A stretch of 17,908 bases of DNA, taken from positions 1 through 17,908 of the forward strand of contig JAOXYB010019283.1 in assembly GCA_028565635.1 (NCBI GenBank), given 5' to 3'. Source of the DNA: Phoronis ovalis (taxonomy: Eukaryota; Phoronida; Phoronidae). Positions within the stretch are counted from its first letter, which is position 1, and every line of letters begins with the position of its first letter. The notes under the pieces were generated by a model. It had not been told where the DNA came from. It worked only from the letters and a program-made list of their open reading frames with translations, and searched no databases. This document shows, piece by piece, positions 1 to 11,200 of the stretch. The translations under genes were made by a program, and so were the position numbers.

Positions 1-154
1 ACCAAATACGAAGATGATCTGACGAAAGCTGAAGCCGTTATAGCAACACAAAGAAAAGGGTACATACGCCGCCGCCGCATGCAGTACGGCTATATGCCCT
101 TTCACTATTACATAGTGATGGGCATAAAAATGCAACAAGCAAGGAAATCCCTAC

Positions 155-385
155 CTTATCAGTATAGATTTCTGGAGGCAATACTTCAAATGATCCCGCA
201 GTCCCAATCTTGTGCCTATTGATGGAAGATGCACTGCCACCTTGTGAAACGCGACTGCCTGATCGACTACCAGCTCGTTTCGTGTTACTGGCTGGCCGTG
301 TGATCTCATCCAAACTTCCTCGGACAATCTCCATTGAGTTGCTCCAATCGTTTTTCGAAGGTATTTTTGACATGATATATCCAGT
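155..385 (-). CDS. 5' coding exon of an unrecognised gene running off the left edge
   Basis: I do not recognise this protein. On the minus strand an ATG at 373-371 opens a 73-codon frame that stays open to a consensus donor (GATAAG|GTAGGG, exon end at 155). A pyrimidine-rich acceptor (CCTTTTTACAG) ends at 386, so the exon probably spans 385-155 with a short 5' UTR. The peptide begins MSKIPSKNDW and is hydrophilic. It has a Ser/Arg/Gly-rich basic stretch around residues 30-50 (RAGSRSGSRVSQGGSASS) and ends in PPEIYTDK before the phase-0 donor. There is no signal peptide or membrane segment. The composition looks like a disordered N-terminus; the domain that would name the gene lies beyond base 1. 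The nearest clear gene to the right is on the opposite strand. Confidence 0.5.
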
Positions 386-1294
386 CTGTAAAAAGGATTT
401 CAATTTTTAGCTTTTTGGGATAAAGTTGCTCTAACAAATTTACCCTCATTGGTAATGTACCACTAGTACACCTCCACGCAAAGTATATTGAAGATACTCC
501 TAGCATGGTAACTTTTAAAATGCTAAGAAATTGTAGTTCTTATATAAATTCTTCCTTGGCACATGCTTAACTTAACATTTTAAAAATAAAAAAGCCTATA
601 AATTAAATTTAATTTGCTGAGTTATACTCATTCTCAATCCTGAGGCTCAGGGGGAAAGGGCAGGAAACATGAAAGTGGATACATATGTTCGAACAATTTT
701 TTTATGTGAAAGGGTAAATTTTTTGAGCCATCTGCTTTGAGATGTTTTTTTGCTTGAAATGACGAAAATGGATGTTTCTTCGAAGTATGACACTATTTCA
801 GGGTTGATATTGAAAAATCCTCTTCCTTATATCGAGTTTTTACATAACATGTGTGCATACTGGAGTATGATATAACCCTACATGCATCCGTTAGTCCCTG
901 TGTTTCCATTTAATAACTAGCTTATTTTAATATCAAACTTGGGATAACATTTTTTCACATACTTGTCTCTGGTTAGAACAAGTTTTTAAACTTAGGTAAA
1001 ATTAAAATTAGGTAAAACAAGTGACTGATGTGACTGGAAAATTACAAACTGTACTTTGATGAGAAAAACAAAATTTTCTGTCACATTTTATCTAATAACA
1101 GTACCCATACATTAGTATCTGAGATGACCTTGAGGTTTCTCACTTGACCTGAGAAATTTAGAATAAAACTTCTTTAAATTTATCAATTGATGTGTTGGAG
1201 TCAGATATATTTATTTAATACAAAAAAGGTCCTACAACAAATATGGTGAATTTTGCAGTCTAGTTACTCCCTTAGGGTGTTATCTTTTCAACGG

Positions 1295-1480
1295 GTCACT
1301 ACAACTGGTGGAGCCCCAGGGAACTCCATTAGGGACTTTTCAAAAGACAAGGTGAAGCAAGCGTACCAAATTTTCATATTGCCCGGCCATCTGGCAAAGC
1401 CCCAGGTCCTGTCTGACAGGACAGACCGTCCTGGAGCTCAATCCCGGGAGCTCAATGTTGCACATAGGTCTCAAAAACGA
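1295..1480. other. GC-richer block with an 8-bp-arm palindrome and a direct repeat
   Basis: This segment is visibly richer in G+C than its surroundings. It holds the palindrome GTCCTGTC-T-GACAGGAC at 1406-1422 and a direct repeat of GGAGCTCAAT (near 1434-1443 and 1448-1457) around CCCGGG. It could be part of a promoter or the remains of a repeat element. The sequence alone does not decide. Confidence 0.3.
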
Positions 1481-1620
1481 GACAAATAATAATGCTAAAT
1501 TGTATTAAACATACCTGAAGGACGCTTATCAATAGAAATATGCCATATAAACAAGATCGCAACAAAGCATCTTGCGGAATTCACCTTTACATTCACGGAT
1601 AAATTATTTCCTACAGACAC

Positions 1621-1652
1621 ATCGCCATTTTAGAATTTACTAAAGTGGCGAT
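1621..1652. repeat. Short inverted repeat (13-bp arms, 6-bp spacer)
   Basis: ATCGCCATTTTAG (1621-1633) and CTAAAGTGGCGAT (1640-1652) are inverted copies with one mismatch, separated by AATTTA. Transcribed, it would form a hairpin. The role is unknown. Confidence 0.55.
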
Positions 1653-1845
1653 AAAGTGCGACTACCAACGGAAAAACGAAGGATTTTACAGATATTTTAA
1701 ATTACTTATAAATACTCATAAACATAAAACGTACACAAAAGCTAAGCAAAAATAAGTTGCTTGTTTTTTTAAGCATTTTTATTACGCAAAAATATTTGAA
1801 ATAATAATTTAAAAACAGTAATTTTCTATTGTCAAGGCACAAGAG

Positions 1846-1853
1846 TGACGTCA
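1846..1853. promoter_or_regulatory. Consensus CRE octamer TGACGTCA
   Basis: This is a perfect cAMP-response-element palindrome in the region upstream of the Kelch gene, about 1.7 kb before its start codon. CREB/ATF proteins bind this octamer in animals. No other promoter evidence lies nearby, so function is only possible. A second TGACGTCA lies at 12058-12065 inside an intronic mobile element. Confidence 0.25.
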
Positions 1854-2284
1854 TTACCAGATTTAGGTACATGAGGAAGCGTCACCGGTAGTCTTTCATA
1901 AAGTTGATAAAATTTTTCTAAATCGTGAATGTATTTGGTAGGAAGAAATAGTCAGGTACGTACTATATGCATTTAAGACCCCGCGCAAAAGTTTATCCGT
2001 ACTGTTTTTTTGAGTAGTTGCCTTCTGATTCTTAGAAGACGCATGCTCGTTTTCCTTTCAAGTTCCATTTATTTTGTGCAACAAAGAACTGACACCTAAG
2101 AAACTTAATATTTTGAATATTTCAAATTCTTGAGTTAAAATTCTTGATGAAGAGGCTAAATTGACAGCATTGAAGACTAAAAAATAAACGTTTCCTAACT
2201 CCAGGATACCCTAGACTAACTGCTATCTATTTAAAAATATCTAGTTCAGACTTCAGTTTGACAGTATTGTTGATAATTATGATA

Positions 2285-2990
2285 GTCACGATCAGCATGC
2301 AGAGAAAGTGTTGATGCATTTTCAAAAAAATAAATATGATATACTAACCATGTGGCACCTATAATGTATATGAGAACAGATAATATCACGGGCTGTCAAA
2401 TCTTGGTCACTACCTCTTCCAACTAATATTTTTCCTACCTGAACTGTACTCAACCCACACACAACACTTCAATTTCAGATCACAAAGGTATTCAATTCTA
2501 CTTTATTTGCACTCAATTCCAATATCTTTCAAGAGATATTCCACTAGTTTAGTCCCATTCGTCTACATCCTGCCGATATGATATCTGGTGAGTAAGTAAG
2601 GGCTTGCACAAGCTTATGCAAGAAGAATTTTGTTCAATCAAACCTTGAGAAAAATTACGCAAGAGCTCGTACTTTCCCTAACTCAACAAGTGCAATAACG
2701 ACAGAATGTAGATGGATGGGATTAAACCAGTAAGTTTGGAATATATTCTTAAAAGACAGATAAGAAAGAACTTTTGTGATTGGAAGTTAAAGATTATTTA
2801 TCATTTGAGTGTTGATATTCGAAGCAATGTTGGTTGGAAGAGGCGACACTGACCCAGATTTGACAACCTGTAACTCTACCTGTTCTCATATAGATTACAC
2901 GAGGCTGCATGGATAGTATATCCTATTTTTTTATTCAAAAATACAACAACACTTTCTCAGCAGCTGATCATGATAGCAGTCTGGCCCTGG
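2285..2990. repeat. Large imperfect inverted repeat (fold-back)
   Basis: The left arm (about 2285-2430) and right arm (about 2831-2990) are diverged inverted copies. Matching blocks include GAGAAAGTGTTG, GATATACTA.CCATG, TATATGAGAACAG, TGTCAAATCT.GGTCA and CTCTTCCAAC. An inner pair (about 2541-2575 against 2695-2730) matches at 28 of 35 positions by eye, leaving a central loop of roughly 120 bases. The loop holds the near-palindrome CTTGCACAAGCTTATGCAAG (2603-2622). It may be an old fold-back mobile element or an inverted duplication. I could not define sharp ends or a target-site duplication. Confidence 0.65.
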
Positions 2991-3198
2991 TCTTGGTTAA
3001 CTTACAGTGGATACTAGTCCACAAGGGCAGCTAGTCAAACATTAGTTACAGAGACTATATCATATGGTCAATTGTTTTTTAATTACTTTGGATCTTTTAT
3101 CATTGGGACTATTAATTGCTAATCTTTGTTTATTCTTCCAGTCTAAATATGTACATTTGCCTACAAATTACTGACATTCATATGTTTTTGTTACGTCA

Positions 3199-3232
3199 TT
3201 ATATATATATATATAAAATACATATATATAAA
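3199..3232. repeat. AT microsatellite
   Basis: Alternating AT/TA dinucleotides with one short interruption (AAATAC). Confidence 0.8.
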
Positions 3233-3587
3233 AATTAAAGTGTGCTTCATTAACAGCTTTTGTAAAAAAACTCTGATTACTTTAACAAATAATAATAAGT
3301 TTGATTATATCAACTATTTTGTATTTATCCTAAAATCTAACATAGTTTGATATACTAATCGTATATTTGATGAACTGCATGCATTTCAACCTAAAATAAC
3401 AATTCAGAGCAACTTATGGCATTTGAGGTTACTGAAAAATCAGTGATGCATACATAAAGTTACAACACTTTTTTGGTTGCATAATATTTTACATTTACTG
3501 CGCAATAGGTTGAAACACTCAATTAATTTCCTGACATAAAATCATAATTGCAGTTCTTGCAGCAAAGCAGCCTGGTGCTGACTGTCA

Positions 3588-3762
3588 ATGAGTGGTAGAG
3601 CAGCAAAGAGAATTTGTGGCGACATGGCAGAGCAAGAAATCAATGGCATTGAGCCTATTTTGAAACCAAAATCCACTCAAGAACATGGTATGAAAATACT
3701 ACAGGGATTATGTAAACTTAAAACCGATGGAATACTATGTGATGTTACCCTTATTGCCGAAG
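3588..3762 (+). CDS. Kelch gene, coding exon 1
   Basis: Encodes residues 1-58 and the first base of codon 59: a hydrophilic N-terminus, then the first BTB helix and strand (MKILQGLCKLKTDGILCDVTLIAEG). Possible acceptors just upstream (ATAATTGCAG ending at 3552, TTCTTGCAG at 3561) suggest a separate upstream 5' UTR exon that I could not place. Confidence 0.85.
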
Positions 3763-6197
3763 GTGGGTTTCTGTAAATAGAGTTACATAAATAAGCACAC
3801 ACTTCATGTGTAGTTTTATGTTTGTCATAGAAAGTTGAAGCAAATCACTGAGCTTTTGTCATGAAAGTTTCATTGTTGAAATATTATCATATCATAGTAG
3901 TTATTGTGATAAGAATAAAAATTTTCTGATATTTATTCTAGAAAATTTACAAATTTTTTACTTAATTAAGAATGACGAGAACTAAAAATGTTCCCAAGAA
4001 AGCTTTCTTTCAAAAATAGGAGTTGCTCAAATTTCTTAACATTTCTTCCATAATGTTTTACATCAGTTTTGACATCATATGGCTGTCTAAAGTTATCAGG
4101 CCATTTAAATATAAATTTTTGATAAGTTGTTTTATCTACCACATACCCAATATTATTGTCACTTTTATAGTTATATAAACTGCTTCCAAAATCTTTTCTT
4201 AAATTTTGCATTTTGAAAAATGCGCTAACTAGATAGTGAAAATGGTGGGTAGAGATATTATTTTTATTCATTATGTTTTCTAAAGTGATGTCCATATGCA
4301 AGAATTTTAAGCTGTAAAACCAAAAACATATTTTTTTCTAAAAATCTGGTATACATGTGTCAGGAATTAAATATATTTTCAAATATCTCTTCCCATTGTT
4401 GTCACCTTTCCTAGAGCACATTTTTCTTTATAAACATATTGGAAATGGTTTTGGGAGTCAAAACAGTGAGAAGGATTTATTTTGAATATCTGTGTATGTT
4501 GTTAACATGCATCTAAGCTGTGCTTATATTCTTCACACACAGGTACAAAGTTTCCTGTGCACAAAGTGATCTTGGTCTCTTGCTCTGACTATTTTCGATC
4601 CATGTTTACAAGCGGCATGAAAGAAAGTAACCAGGTGGAAATTGAATTAAAAGGTGTGACAGCTAAAGGTCTGGAGAAAGTTCTAGAAATTGTGTATACG
4701 TCAACAACAGCGCTGGAAGGAGATGATATTTTTGATGTAACAGCTGCTGCAACTCACCTCCAAGTTACCCCAGTGATTGAATTTTGTGAAAGGAATTTTT
4801 TGAGTGGCATGACGACGAGTAATTTTTATGATTTTATAAACACTGCCAAGTTGTACAGCATGAATAATGCACTGAAACAGATTGATAGTTTTATTTCACA
4901 AAACCTGTTACATATAGCCGTTGAGGGGACACTGCATTTGCTGACTTATGATCAGATGTTGAGTTGTCTGAAATGTGACGCTTTACGATTAAAGGAAATT
5001 GAGCTGTTCCGCGTTGCTTGGACTTGGTTACAGCAGGACAGCTCACATGAGGAATACTCAGTGCCACTGATGAGGCATATACGATTCCCGTTAATAAGCC
5101 CTGAACAGTTAGTCCAAAATGTTCAGAGCGTGAAAAACATGATGTGTAATCAAGACTTAAGAGAAATGGTGCTGGACGCTTTAAATTATCATGTTGTGCC
5201 ACATTCGCAACCTATACGTAGAGATGATAAGTACCAAATGAGATCGTATGTGGAACGGATGGCAAGCATAGGTGGACGCGAGATTCATCCGTTCCCAGGA
5301 CTGCATGACGAGTTGAAAATGTTTGATGAAACGGTATCTGCTAGTACTTTACTAAACATACATGAGGTGGCATCATTACCTAATGCCTTGAGTCACATGC
5401 AAGTTGTGGTTTTCAATAATTTCTTGTATGTGCTAGGTGGATGTACTACACAGTGTGCCCACGGGGAGTCTGCTGTTAATACAGTATTACGTTATGATCC
5501 CCGGTTTGATACATGGTATCAGGTAGCATCAATGGTGAACAAAAGAGCATACTTCTTTGCTGGGGTTGTTGGTGAAAGGGTATATGCTATTGGTGGGAAA
5601 TATAAAGAAGGAAGCTTGGCTTCAGCAGAGTCATATGATCCAACAGCAAATGCATGGGAGTTAATGCCAGCTATGCCTATGTCATACCATGCCCATGCTG
5701 GAGCTGTTTATTACGAATACATCTTCGTAGCTGGTGGCTACAGTAATAATCATTTCACTCCTGATTTACAACGGTACGACACAGATGAAGGTCAATGGGA
5801 GGATATGGCACCCATGTTGTCTCCTCGAGGGTGGCATGTAATGTGTGTAGCCTCCAACAAATTATTTGTTTTTGGAGGATGTAATCTTAATGCTAATCAA
5901 CAAGCCCAGCCTGTGATGCAGTCTGAATGTTATGATCCTGACTCTGATCAATGGACTATTATAGCGCCACTGTCAATTTCACACAAAGAAGCATCTTGTG
6001 TTGTTTACCAGGATCATATCTATGTGTTAGGTGGTTACAATGTTCAGACTAAAACTGGTCAGAAAATGGTCTCCCGGTATGACATCAGTGCCGGTACCTG
6101 GGAAACCGTTGGGTCCCTGGCAAGAAGTATGACTGGTGTTGGTTCGTGTGTACTGAAAATGCCATGGTACCATGATGGACTGTCATTGGTAGAGTAG
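3588..6197 (+). CDS. BTB-BACK-Kelch protein, KLHL9/13/26-like, two coding exons (609 aa)
   Basis: Probable substrate adaptor of a cullin-3 ubiquitin ligase: in this family the BTB and BACK (3-box) region binds CUL3 and the Kelch propeller binds the substrate. Coding exons are 3588-3762 and 4543-6197, joined by a 780-bp phase-1 intron (GAAG|GTGGGT ... CACACACAG|GTACAAAG), which restores the BTB sequence ...LIAEG-TKFPVHKVIL. The product has 609 residues, typical for the family. BTB is at about 40-150 (HKVILVSCSDYFRSMF), BACK at about 155-255, and a six-blade propeller at about 290-600. Five blades are complete, with repeated GG doublets and Y-DP...W motifs (YVLGG, YAIGG, FVAGG, FVFGG, YVLGG). 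The sixth is split between the N-terminal ASIGG strand and the C-terminus. An in-frame TGA at 3579-3581 fixes 3588 as the first ATG of this exon; a second Met lies at codon 13. From memory, KLHL9/13 and KLHL26 look closest, but the paralogue group is not certain. Confidence 0.93.
3763..4542 (+). other. Intron of the Kelch gene
   Basis: A 780-bp phase-1 GT-AG intron, AT-rich, with a pyrimidine-rich 3' end. It contains an antisense open frame, listed separately. Confidence 0.85.
3966..4301 (-). CDS. Hypothetical 111-aa antisense ORF inside the Kelch intron
   Basis: An open frame from ATG (4301) to a stop at 3966, in DNA where stops are otherwise frequent. The peptide is basic and aromatic and reads more like protein than typical AT-rich noise (for example FIFKWPDNFRQPYDVKTDV). 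It has no signal peptide, membrane segment or domain I recognise. It could be a small nested gene, a last exon of something larger, a degraded insertion, or chance. Given the number of frames examined, one chance ORF of this length is not excluded. Confidence 0.25.
   Translation of the reverse strand: MHMDITLENIMNKNNISTHHFHYLVSAFFKMQNLRKDFGSSLYNYKSDNNIGYVVDKTTYQKFIFKWPDNFRQPYDVKTDVKHYGRNVKKFEQLLFLKESFLGNIFSSRHS
4543..6197 (+). CDS. Kelch gene, coding exon 2 (most of BTB, BACK and all Kelch repeats)
   Basis: Runs from the acceptor ending at 4542 to a TAG at 6195-6197. The frame extends upstream of the GTG at 4557: codons for G-T-K-F-P precede V-H-K, as in other BTB proteins, so GTG is not a start. 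One large exon carries BACK and the whole propeller. Confidence 0.93.
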
Positions 6198-7262
6198 TTT
6201 CCGATGTCGCTTAAGTAGACCACCAAGATGAAGCAATGTAGATGTCATTTGCTGTCAAAGCACAAAATGTTCAGGTGTCTCAGATGTGAACAATCTTTTC
6301 TGTGGTGTTATCTTGGTAAAATTTTATTTTAAAAATATTTTTACGATATTATAAATAGGCTAACCATCAAGGTACCCATTTAGTCTTTAATACGTAAATT
6401 TTCATTTCCTGCAAAATTCATGTCCAAGATGACTGTGACTGTAGAACTTTAGCTGCCATATGTTGAAATTGAATCGGGATCCCAACATTTGGATTACATA
6501 CTTGTTGAAAGGGAATAACTTTTCCACTAAATTACGAAAAATGTATATTTGATATTTTGGCAAGTTGTAGATTGCAAAATGAAAAAGATAATTTTGAAAT
6601 ATTTATCATTGCATTTGTCAAGAATAAGCAGCCTTATTTGTTGCTATTATTTAATGAATGTGTACAGGTCGTAAAAATAAGTTTTTAATAATTTATAATC
6701 TATTTTAGAAGCTTTTGTCATTCTGAAGTTTGGACATTTCAGTTTTGGTCGACTATGCTACGACATTTTAGATAATGTTGCAGTATGCGTCTTGCTTGCC
6801 AATCAATTAAAATAATGTTTTCATTATTTTGTAACATTACGTATATTTGTAATCCAGGTGGAGATGTGACATAAGCTTGTGAAATAGATTGTAATGTGAA
6901 TTAAATTTGTATAGAATAAATTAAATGTATAGAAAATTGAAATTGTAAATCAGTCTGTAATGTTTACTTGCACAGAAAGAATTCTGTGTAATTACAGAAT
7001 ACAAACAGAATGCCATACATTGTGTGATATTGCTTTTACTAGGAAGTAGGAACCTCATTCTTTTGTATGCATATTTCTAACAACTTCCATTATGGAAATA
7101 ATTCTTCTGCATGCTGGTGCAAGGGGGACAATACTTGTGTGTAATTTTAAACTTGTTACATTCGACAGAATGCAATGCAGTGAAAACATTGTCACCAATT
7201 TTTAAATAAAAAATTCAGTCATTTTACTTGTAGTAAATAAACATGTTATTGTGTGTGTTATT
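6198..7262 (+). other. 3' UTR of the Kelch gene
   Basis: AT-rich non-coding sequence after the stop codon, with several AATAAA motifs (about 6915-6920, 7205-7210 and 7236-7241). A later AATAAA at 7403-7408 could give a longer alternative end. The 65-codon frame at 7251-7448 has low-complexity AT-driven content and is not considered a gene. Confidence 0.6.
7236..7262 (+). terminator. Likely poly(A) signal and GT-rich downstream element of the Kelch gene
   Basis: AATAAA at 7236-7241 is followed within 10 bases by GTTATTGTGTGTGTTATT, the usual arrangement of hexamer and GT-rich downstream element. A neighbouring AATAAA at 7205-7210 supports an end here. Confidence 0.55.
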
Positions 7263-8016
7263 AGCATAATAATATTCTTGTCTCTTCACTTTATTTGTAT
7301 AAAACAACGACGATCCAAATTCAGTAAGCCTGTTGTTAAATGTAGATTGAATTTTGTAAGTGTAATATGGGTCGAATTGTACAACAATGCTAAGGAAAAA
7401 TTAATAAAACCTGTCTTTGTATGGTACTGGAAAAAGCTGCCAATTTGATTCTTGGCTGACATAGATTTGATAGTTTTCTACGGCTAAATCCTGTTTATCT
7501 ACTATATCAGTTTTAGCTTAAAGTTCTATGTATACTGTGTGCTTTAAAACACTTTCAGATTTTGTATTTTACACTTTGTCTTCCTTTAGACTTACATTTT
7601 AGGTTTAATATATTTTAAAATTTATCCAGTGTTTACAATTCTGTTGCTTTGCTATTTCTGCTTAAACATGATATATACAATTTAACATGAACATTTTTTT
7701 TTGCAAAACCTGTTGATATCACAGGTGAAAAGTGAAACTTTTAGGCACAATTAATAGAGACTGGAAATAATTCTCAGATTTTCTGCAATAAATCTACACC
7801 CTCTGACATTAAGTTCGTTCAAAATGTTCTATCTTGTATAAATATACTACAGTAATTATATTCATTTATGTTCCAAGTAGTAAAATTGGAAATACCCTAA
7901 ACCACGGTTAAATTTAACATTATTTGTTATAAATTCTAGCTTAATTACTTTTTGAGTCAACTTTTAAAAGGTAATAAGCTAATTTAAATCCCGAAAGCCC
8001 AATCTTCAATTCTGCT
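7263..8016. other. Convergent intergenic region and ABCB10 3' UTR
   Basis: The two genes point at each other, with 1819 bp between stop codons. On the minus strand, ABCB10 3'-end hexamers are weak or distant: ATTAAA near 7607-7602 and AATAAA at 7295-7290. If the latter is used, the 3' ends of the two transcripts would meet or overlap. No coding or RNA gene is seen. Confidence 0.4.
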
Positions 8017-8248
8017 TTAAGCATTGACGATGGTTTGTTTTTCAACAAGTTTTTTAAACATTCCGCCATCTTTTGCCATCAGCATATTATAGTCTCCTAT
8101 TTCCACCACCTGTCCATTGTCAATAACCGCTATCTGATCAGCATTCTTAATGGTGGACAAACGGTGTGCTATGGTTATGACAGTTCTACCAACCATGAGT
8201 CTTTCTAAAGCTTCCTGTACAAGATATTCACTTTCAGAATCCAAGGCA
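8017..8248 (-). CDS. ABCB10: ABCB10 exon 11: D-loop, H-loop and C-terminus
   Basis: The acceptor TTTTTTGTCAG|TGCCTT gives [18 protein letters not shown], the H-loop ITIAHRLST (His638) and a short C-terminal helix, ending ...TIVNA before TAA at 8019-8017. Confidence 0.95.
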
Positions 8249-11200
8249 CTGACAAAAAAATACAAAGCAGGGAGAAATTAGTACTTGATCAACTGCTATA
8301 CAGCTGGTATAGTTATGGCTGTTTCACTGATAAATCACGTATCTGGTATTTGGCAGTATGTACTATATCTGCTGCTTTCGTCACATTTTGTCTACTAAGG
8401 ACACACTACAGTTATCCTATAAAAAAAATAGTCTAACCAGAGGATACTTCTGTCTCCATTAGATAACTACTGGGACAACAAGATTCCTTTGCTACATAAC
8501 ATAATTTAAGATGATCATGCTTATATATCATGTAATTGAATGCATAAAAGACGGTGTTCAGCGCTTAATACTGATACCTCGATCCCAATATTTATTTACA
8601 CACGCAACATGCAAGGTTAAAAATACCTAGTGGCTTCATCCAGTAGTAGAATCTTGGGATTTTTAAGTATAGCTCTAGCAATGGCAACTCTCTGTCTTTG
8701 TCCACCAGATAACATTAATCCTCGTTCTCCCACAATGGTATTGTATTTATCAGGGAATCTTTCCACAAAATTATGAGCATTTGCTTGCTTAGCAGCTGCT
8801 ATGATCTGTTCAGGGGTAACATTTGTTGGGTCCTCGGCTCCATAAGCAATGTTTTCAGCAACAGAACATGAAAATAATATGGGTTCCTAAAACATGGACA
8901 AGCAAACAAAATCATATAGAAATAGTCTGGGAGCTCCACTGTACAATAATTATATAGTACTAAGTCTAAGAGTAACAGTAATATTGCCATGACATAATAT
9001 TAATCACATATTATTTAGCCGACTGCTCCAAGCAAAGTGATGCATATGTATTACATATTTCTGTCCAGTTATCGTTTCTGTTTATTTTCAGTATTAATTG
9101 AAATCAAGAAAGCACGGTGGTATCTATGTTATGTTTCTAGACCATAAACATTGCTAGCATATACTGGCAACAGGAAAATTGTATTAAAGCCAGCTCTGCA
9201 TGAATGAAATGTGTAGCAAATTTTTTTAATAATTTAAGTAATTTTCAGTAAAATGCAAGTCTAGGTGTTACATTCCAAATTTTGAAATCTAAATACTTAA
9301 CTAAAATATTGTAATGCATATAAACAAGAAAACGCTTACCTGACTGACTGTGCCTATGTGGTTTCTTAACCAGTGTGGACTAAGCCTTTTGATGTCGACA
9401 TCATCTACTGTAACACCACCTGTCCATAATTTTAATTTATTAAAGTTCAGTTATATTCTCTGTATGCTTTAATTTTATACTACACGTACTGAAAATACCT
9501 ACTAATGTATTCACAAATATTGACTTCAGTCCATATCACAGTAGAAATTAGGCAGCAGTGCAGTTTTAAAATAAATTTTATTACAATTTGCATAATTTTG
9601 TTACCGCAGAATCTTGTACAATCAAAATTATATGCACATATTTCTTTAATAAAGTTAAAAAAAATTCTAATATTAATACTAGCTTCTCCGCTTGACATGA
9701 CTTTACTTCAAATAATTTTCTACTGCCATAAGACAATCAGCATTCAGATACTTCTTGAAAGTCTCTCATTTACAGCCATGGATTACCGCTAAATATTTTT
9801 TTGTATAAAATATATATTTATGTACGATATTTTACCTTCATTGGGGTCGTAGAATCTTAGAATCAGAGCTGCCAACGTTGATTTTCCTGAGCCACTAGGA
9901 CCTACCACAGCCATTACATGCCCAGCAGGGACATTTAAATTAAAATTTTGAAAAATTGGTACATCATTTCTAGTTGGGTAACTAAAGTTAACATTGTTGA
10001 AGGTAATATTTCCTACTAGTGGATCTGAAGGGATATATCCACCTAAATATAAAAAATAAATCATGCATTGCTTTGTAATAATAAGTTATAACACAGTAGC
10101 TATTAAGCTATTTTTGAACGAATTAAATTGCAATATATTTCGCTCTTACTGACTAAATTTCAATCTGTTTTATCTATAGTGAATTTAATTAGCGAATTTC
10201 TTTATAAATTAAGAAAATCATCCATGCAAATGTAGTATTCAGTTATCTAGAACAAATTCCATACAGGTGTTAATGGATTTTCTGTGGCCTGGCTAAAACA
10301 ATATGGCTGCCAACATTTCAGATTGGGGAAGCTGGGGTGGAGGACCCAATTTCATAATAGATGTGTTTCTGGGCATAAACTACTAACAAATATAAAATAA
10401 ATGGATTACACATTTTTTAAACTGAATTTGATGAACTTGAGATTCACATTTTTTGAATAATTATACGCCCACATAAATTCATGTTATGTTGTATGTTATT
10501 GATCAAGAACAAAAAATTAAGAGCACATATTGACATATGTATTAATCAGACAAAATAAAACGTGATTAATAAATAAATTATTGTTACTTTCAAGAGGAAT
10601 TGATGGTTTTTTATCAACAAGCTCCCATAGCCGTGAACTGGCACCAACTCCTCGCATCATTTCCGTATAAAACGCGCTCAAACCTGAAAACAAAAACCAA
10701 TAGTTAAGAACGAATGACATTGAACAAATCATGTTCAATTAAGATATGGTACAGTAGACCCATGACTGCTCTTGCTCTTTTGGCATTTTACATCCTTTTG
10801 GCAAGAAACAGATTAATTTTAATGTACTGCTGCCTAGTAACCCCGGGGGGATACTCAAAGTTTTTTGACTACGGGGATGTGCCGCAGAACCCAATCCAAA
10901 ATTTTAGCTTGTGGTAGCAAACCCAATCCAAATTTTGCAGTAGCAAACCAAATTTTGTGAAATATAAGGGTAGCAATCCAAAATTTTAAAATATTTAAGT
11001 ATAGCAATCCATTTTTACGCAAACTGACTGATACAAACCAAATTCCAAAATTTGTTTATGGATACAAACTTAAAATTAATCCAAATTATTTGCTGTAAGC
11101 AGTGGGTAGCACTCCAAATTTTTGAATATCGTTGCGGTAGCAATCCAAAAAAATGCAGCAAGAAGTATACAATCCAAATCCAAAATTTTCAACTGGGCTG

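Larger units (their letters stand above)
386..3550. other. Intergenic / 5' non-coding stretch between the left gene and the Kelch gene
   Basis: About 3.2 kb of AT-rich DNA without a convincing coding exon. It should contain the divergent upstream regions of the left-edge gene (minus) and the Kelch gene (plus). The frame at 1253-1489 has no domain I recognise and is discounted. Notable contents are listed separately: a GC-richer block (1295-1480), a CRE octamer, short hairpins, a large inverted repeat and an AT microsatellite. Confidence 0.6.
8249..10587 (-). other. ABCB10 introns 7-10: no recognisable content
   Basis: Introns at 8249-8626, 8887-9339, 9420-9835 and 10043-10587 are AT-rich. 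I see no repeats with defined ends, RNA genes or coding potential in them. The overlapping frames near 9480-9792 on both strands are low-complexity products of AT-rich sequence. Confidence 0.6.

Noticed and set aside
1-219. Plus-strand open frame running from the left edge (TKYEDDLTKAEAVIATQ...) to a TGA near 219
   Set aside because: It overlaps the better-supported minus-strand exon, has no start in its first part, and shows no recognised domain. The resemblance to an IQ motif fails on spacing. It could be a real last exon of an off-window gene, but I cannot support that.
1253-1489. 78-codon plus-strand frame in the GC-richer block
   Set aside because: No domain, no strong start context, and it contains palindromes and a direct repeat. 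It looks like a repeat or promoter rather than a gene.
4891-5202. 103-codon minus-strand frame
   Set aside because: A shadow of the Kelch gene's second exon.
7251-7448. 65-codon frame after the Kelch gene
   Set aside because: It lies at and beyond the poly(A) signals, and its composition is driven by AT content.
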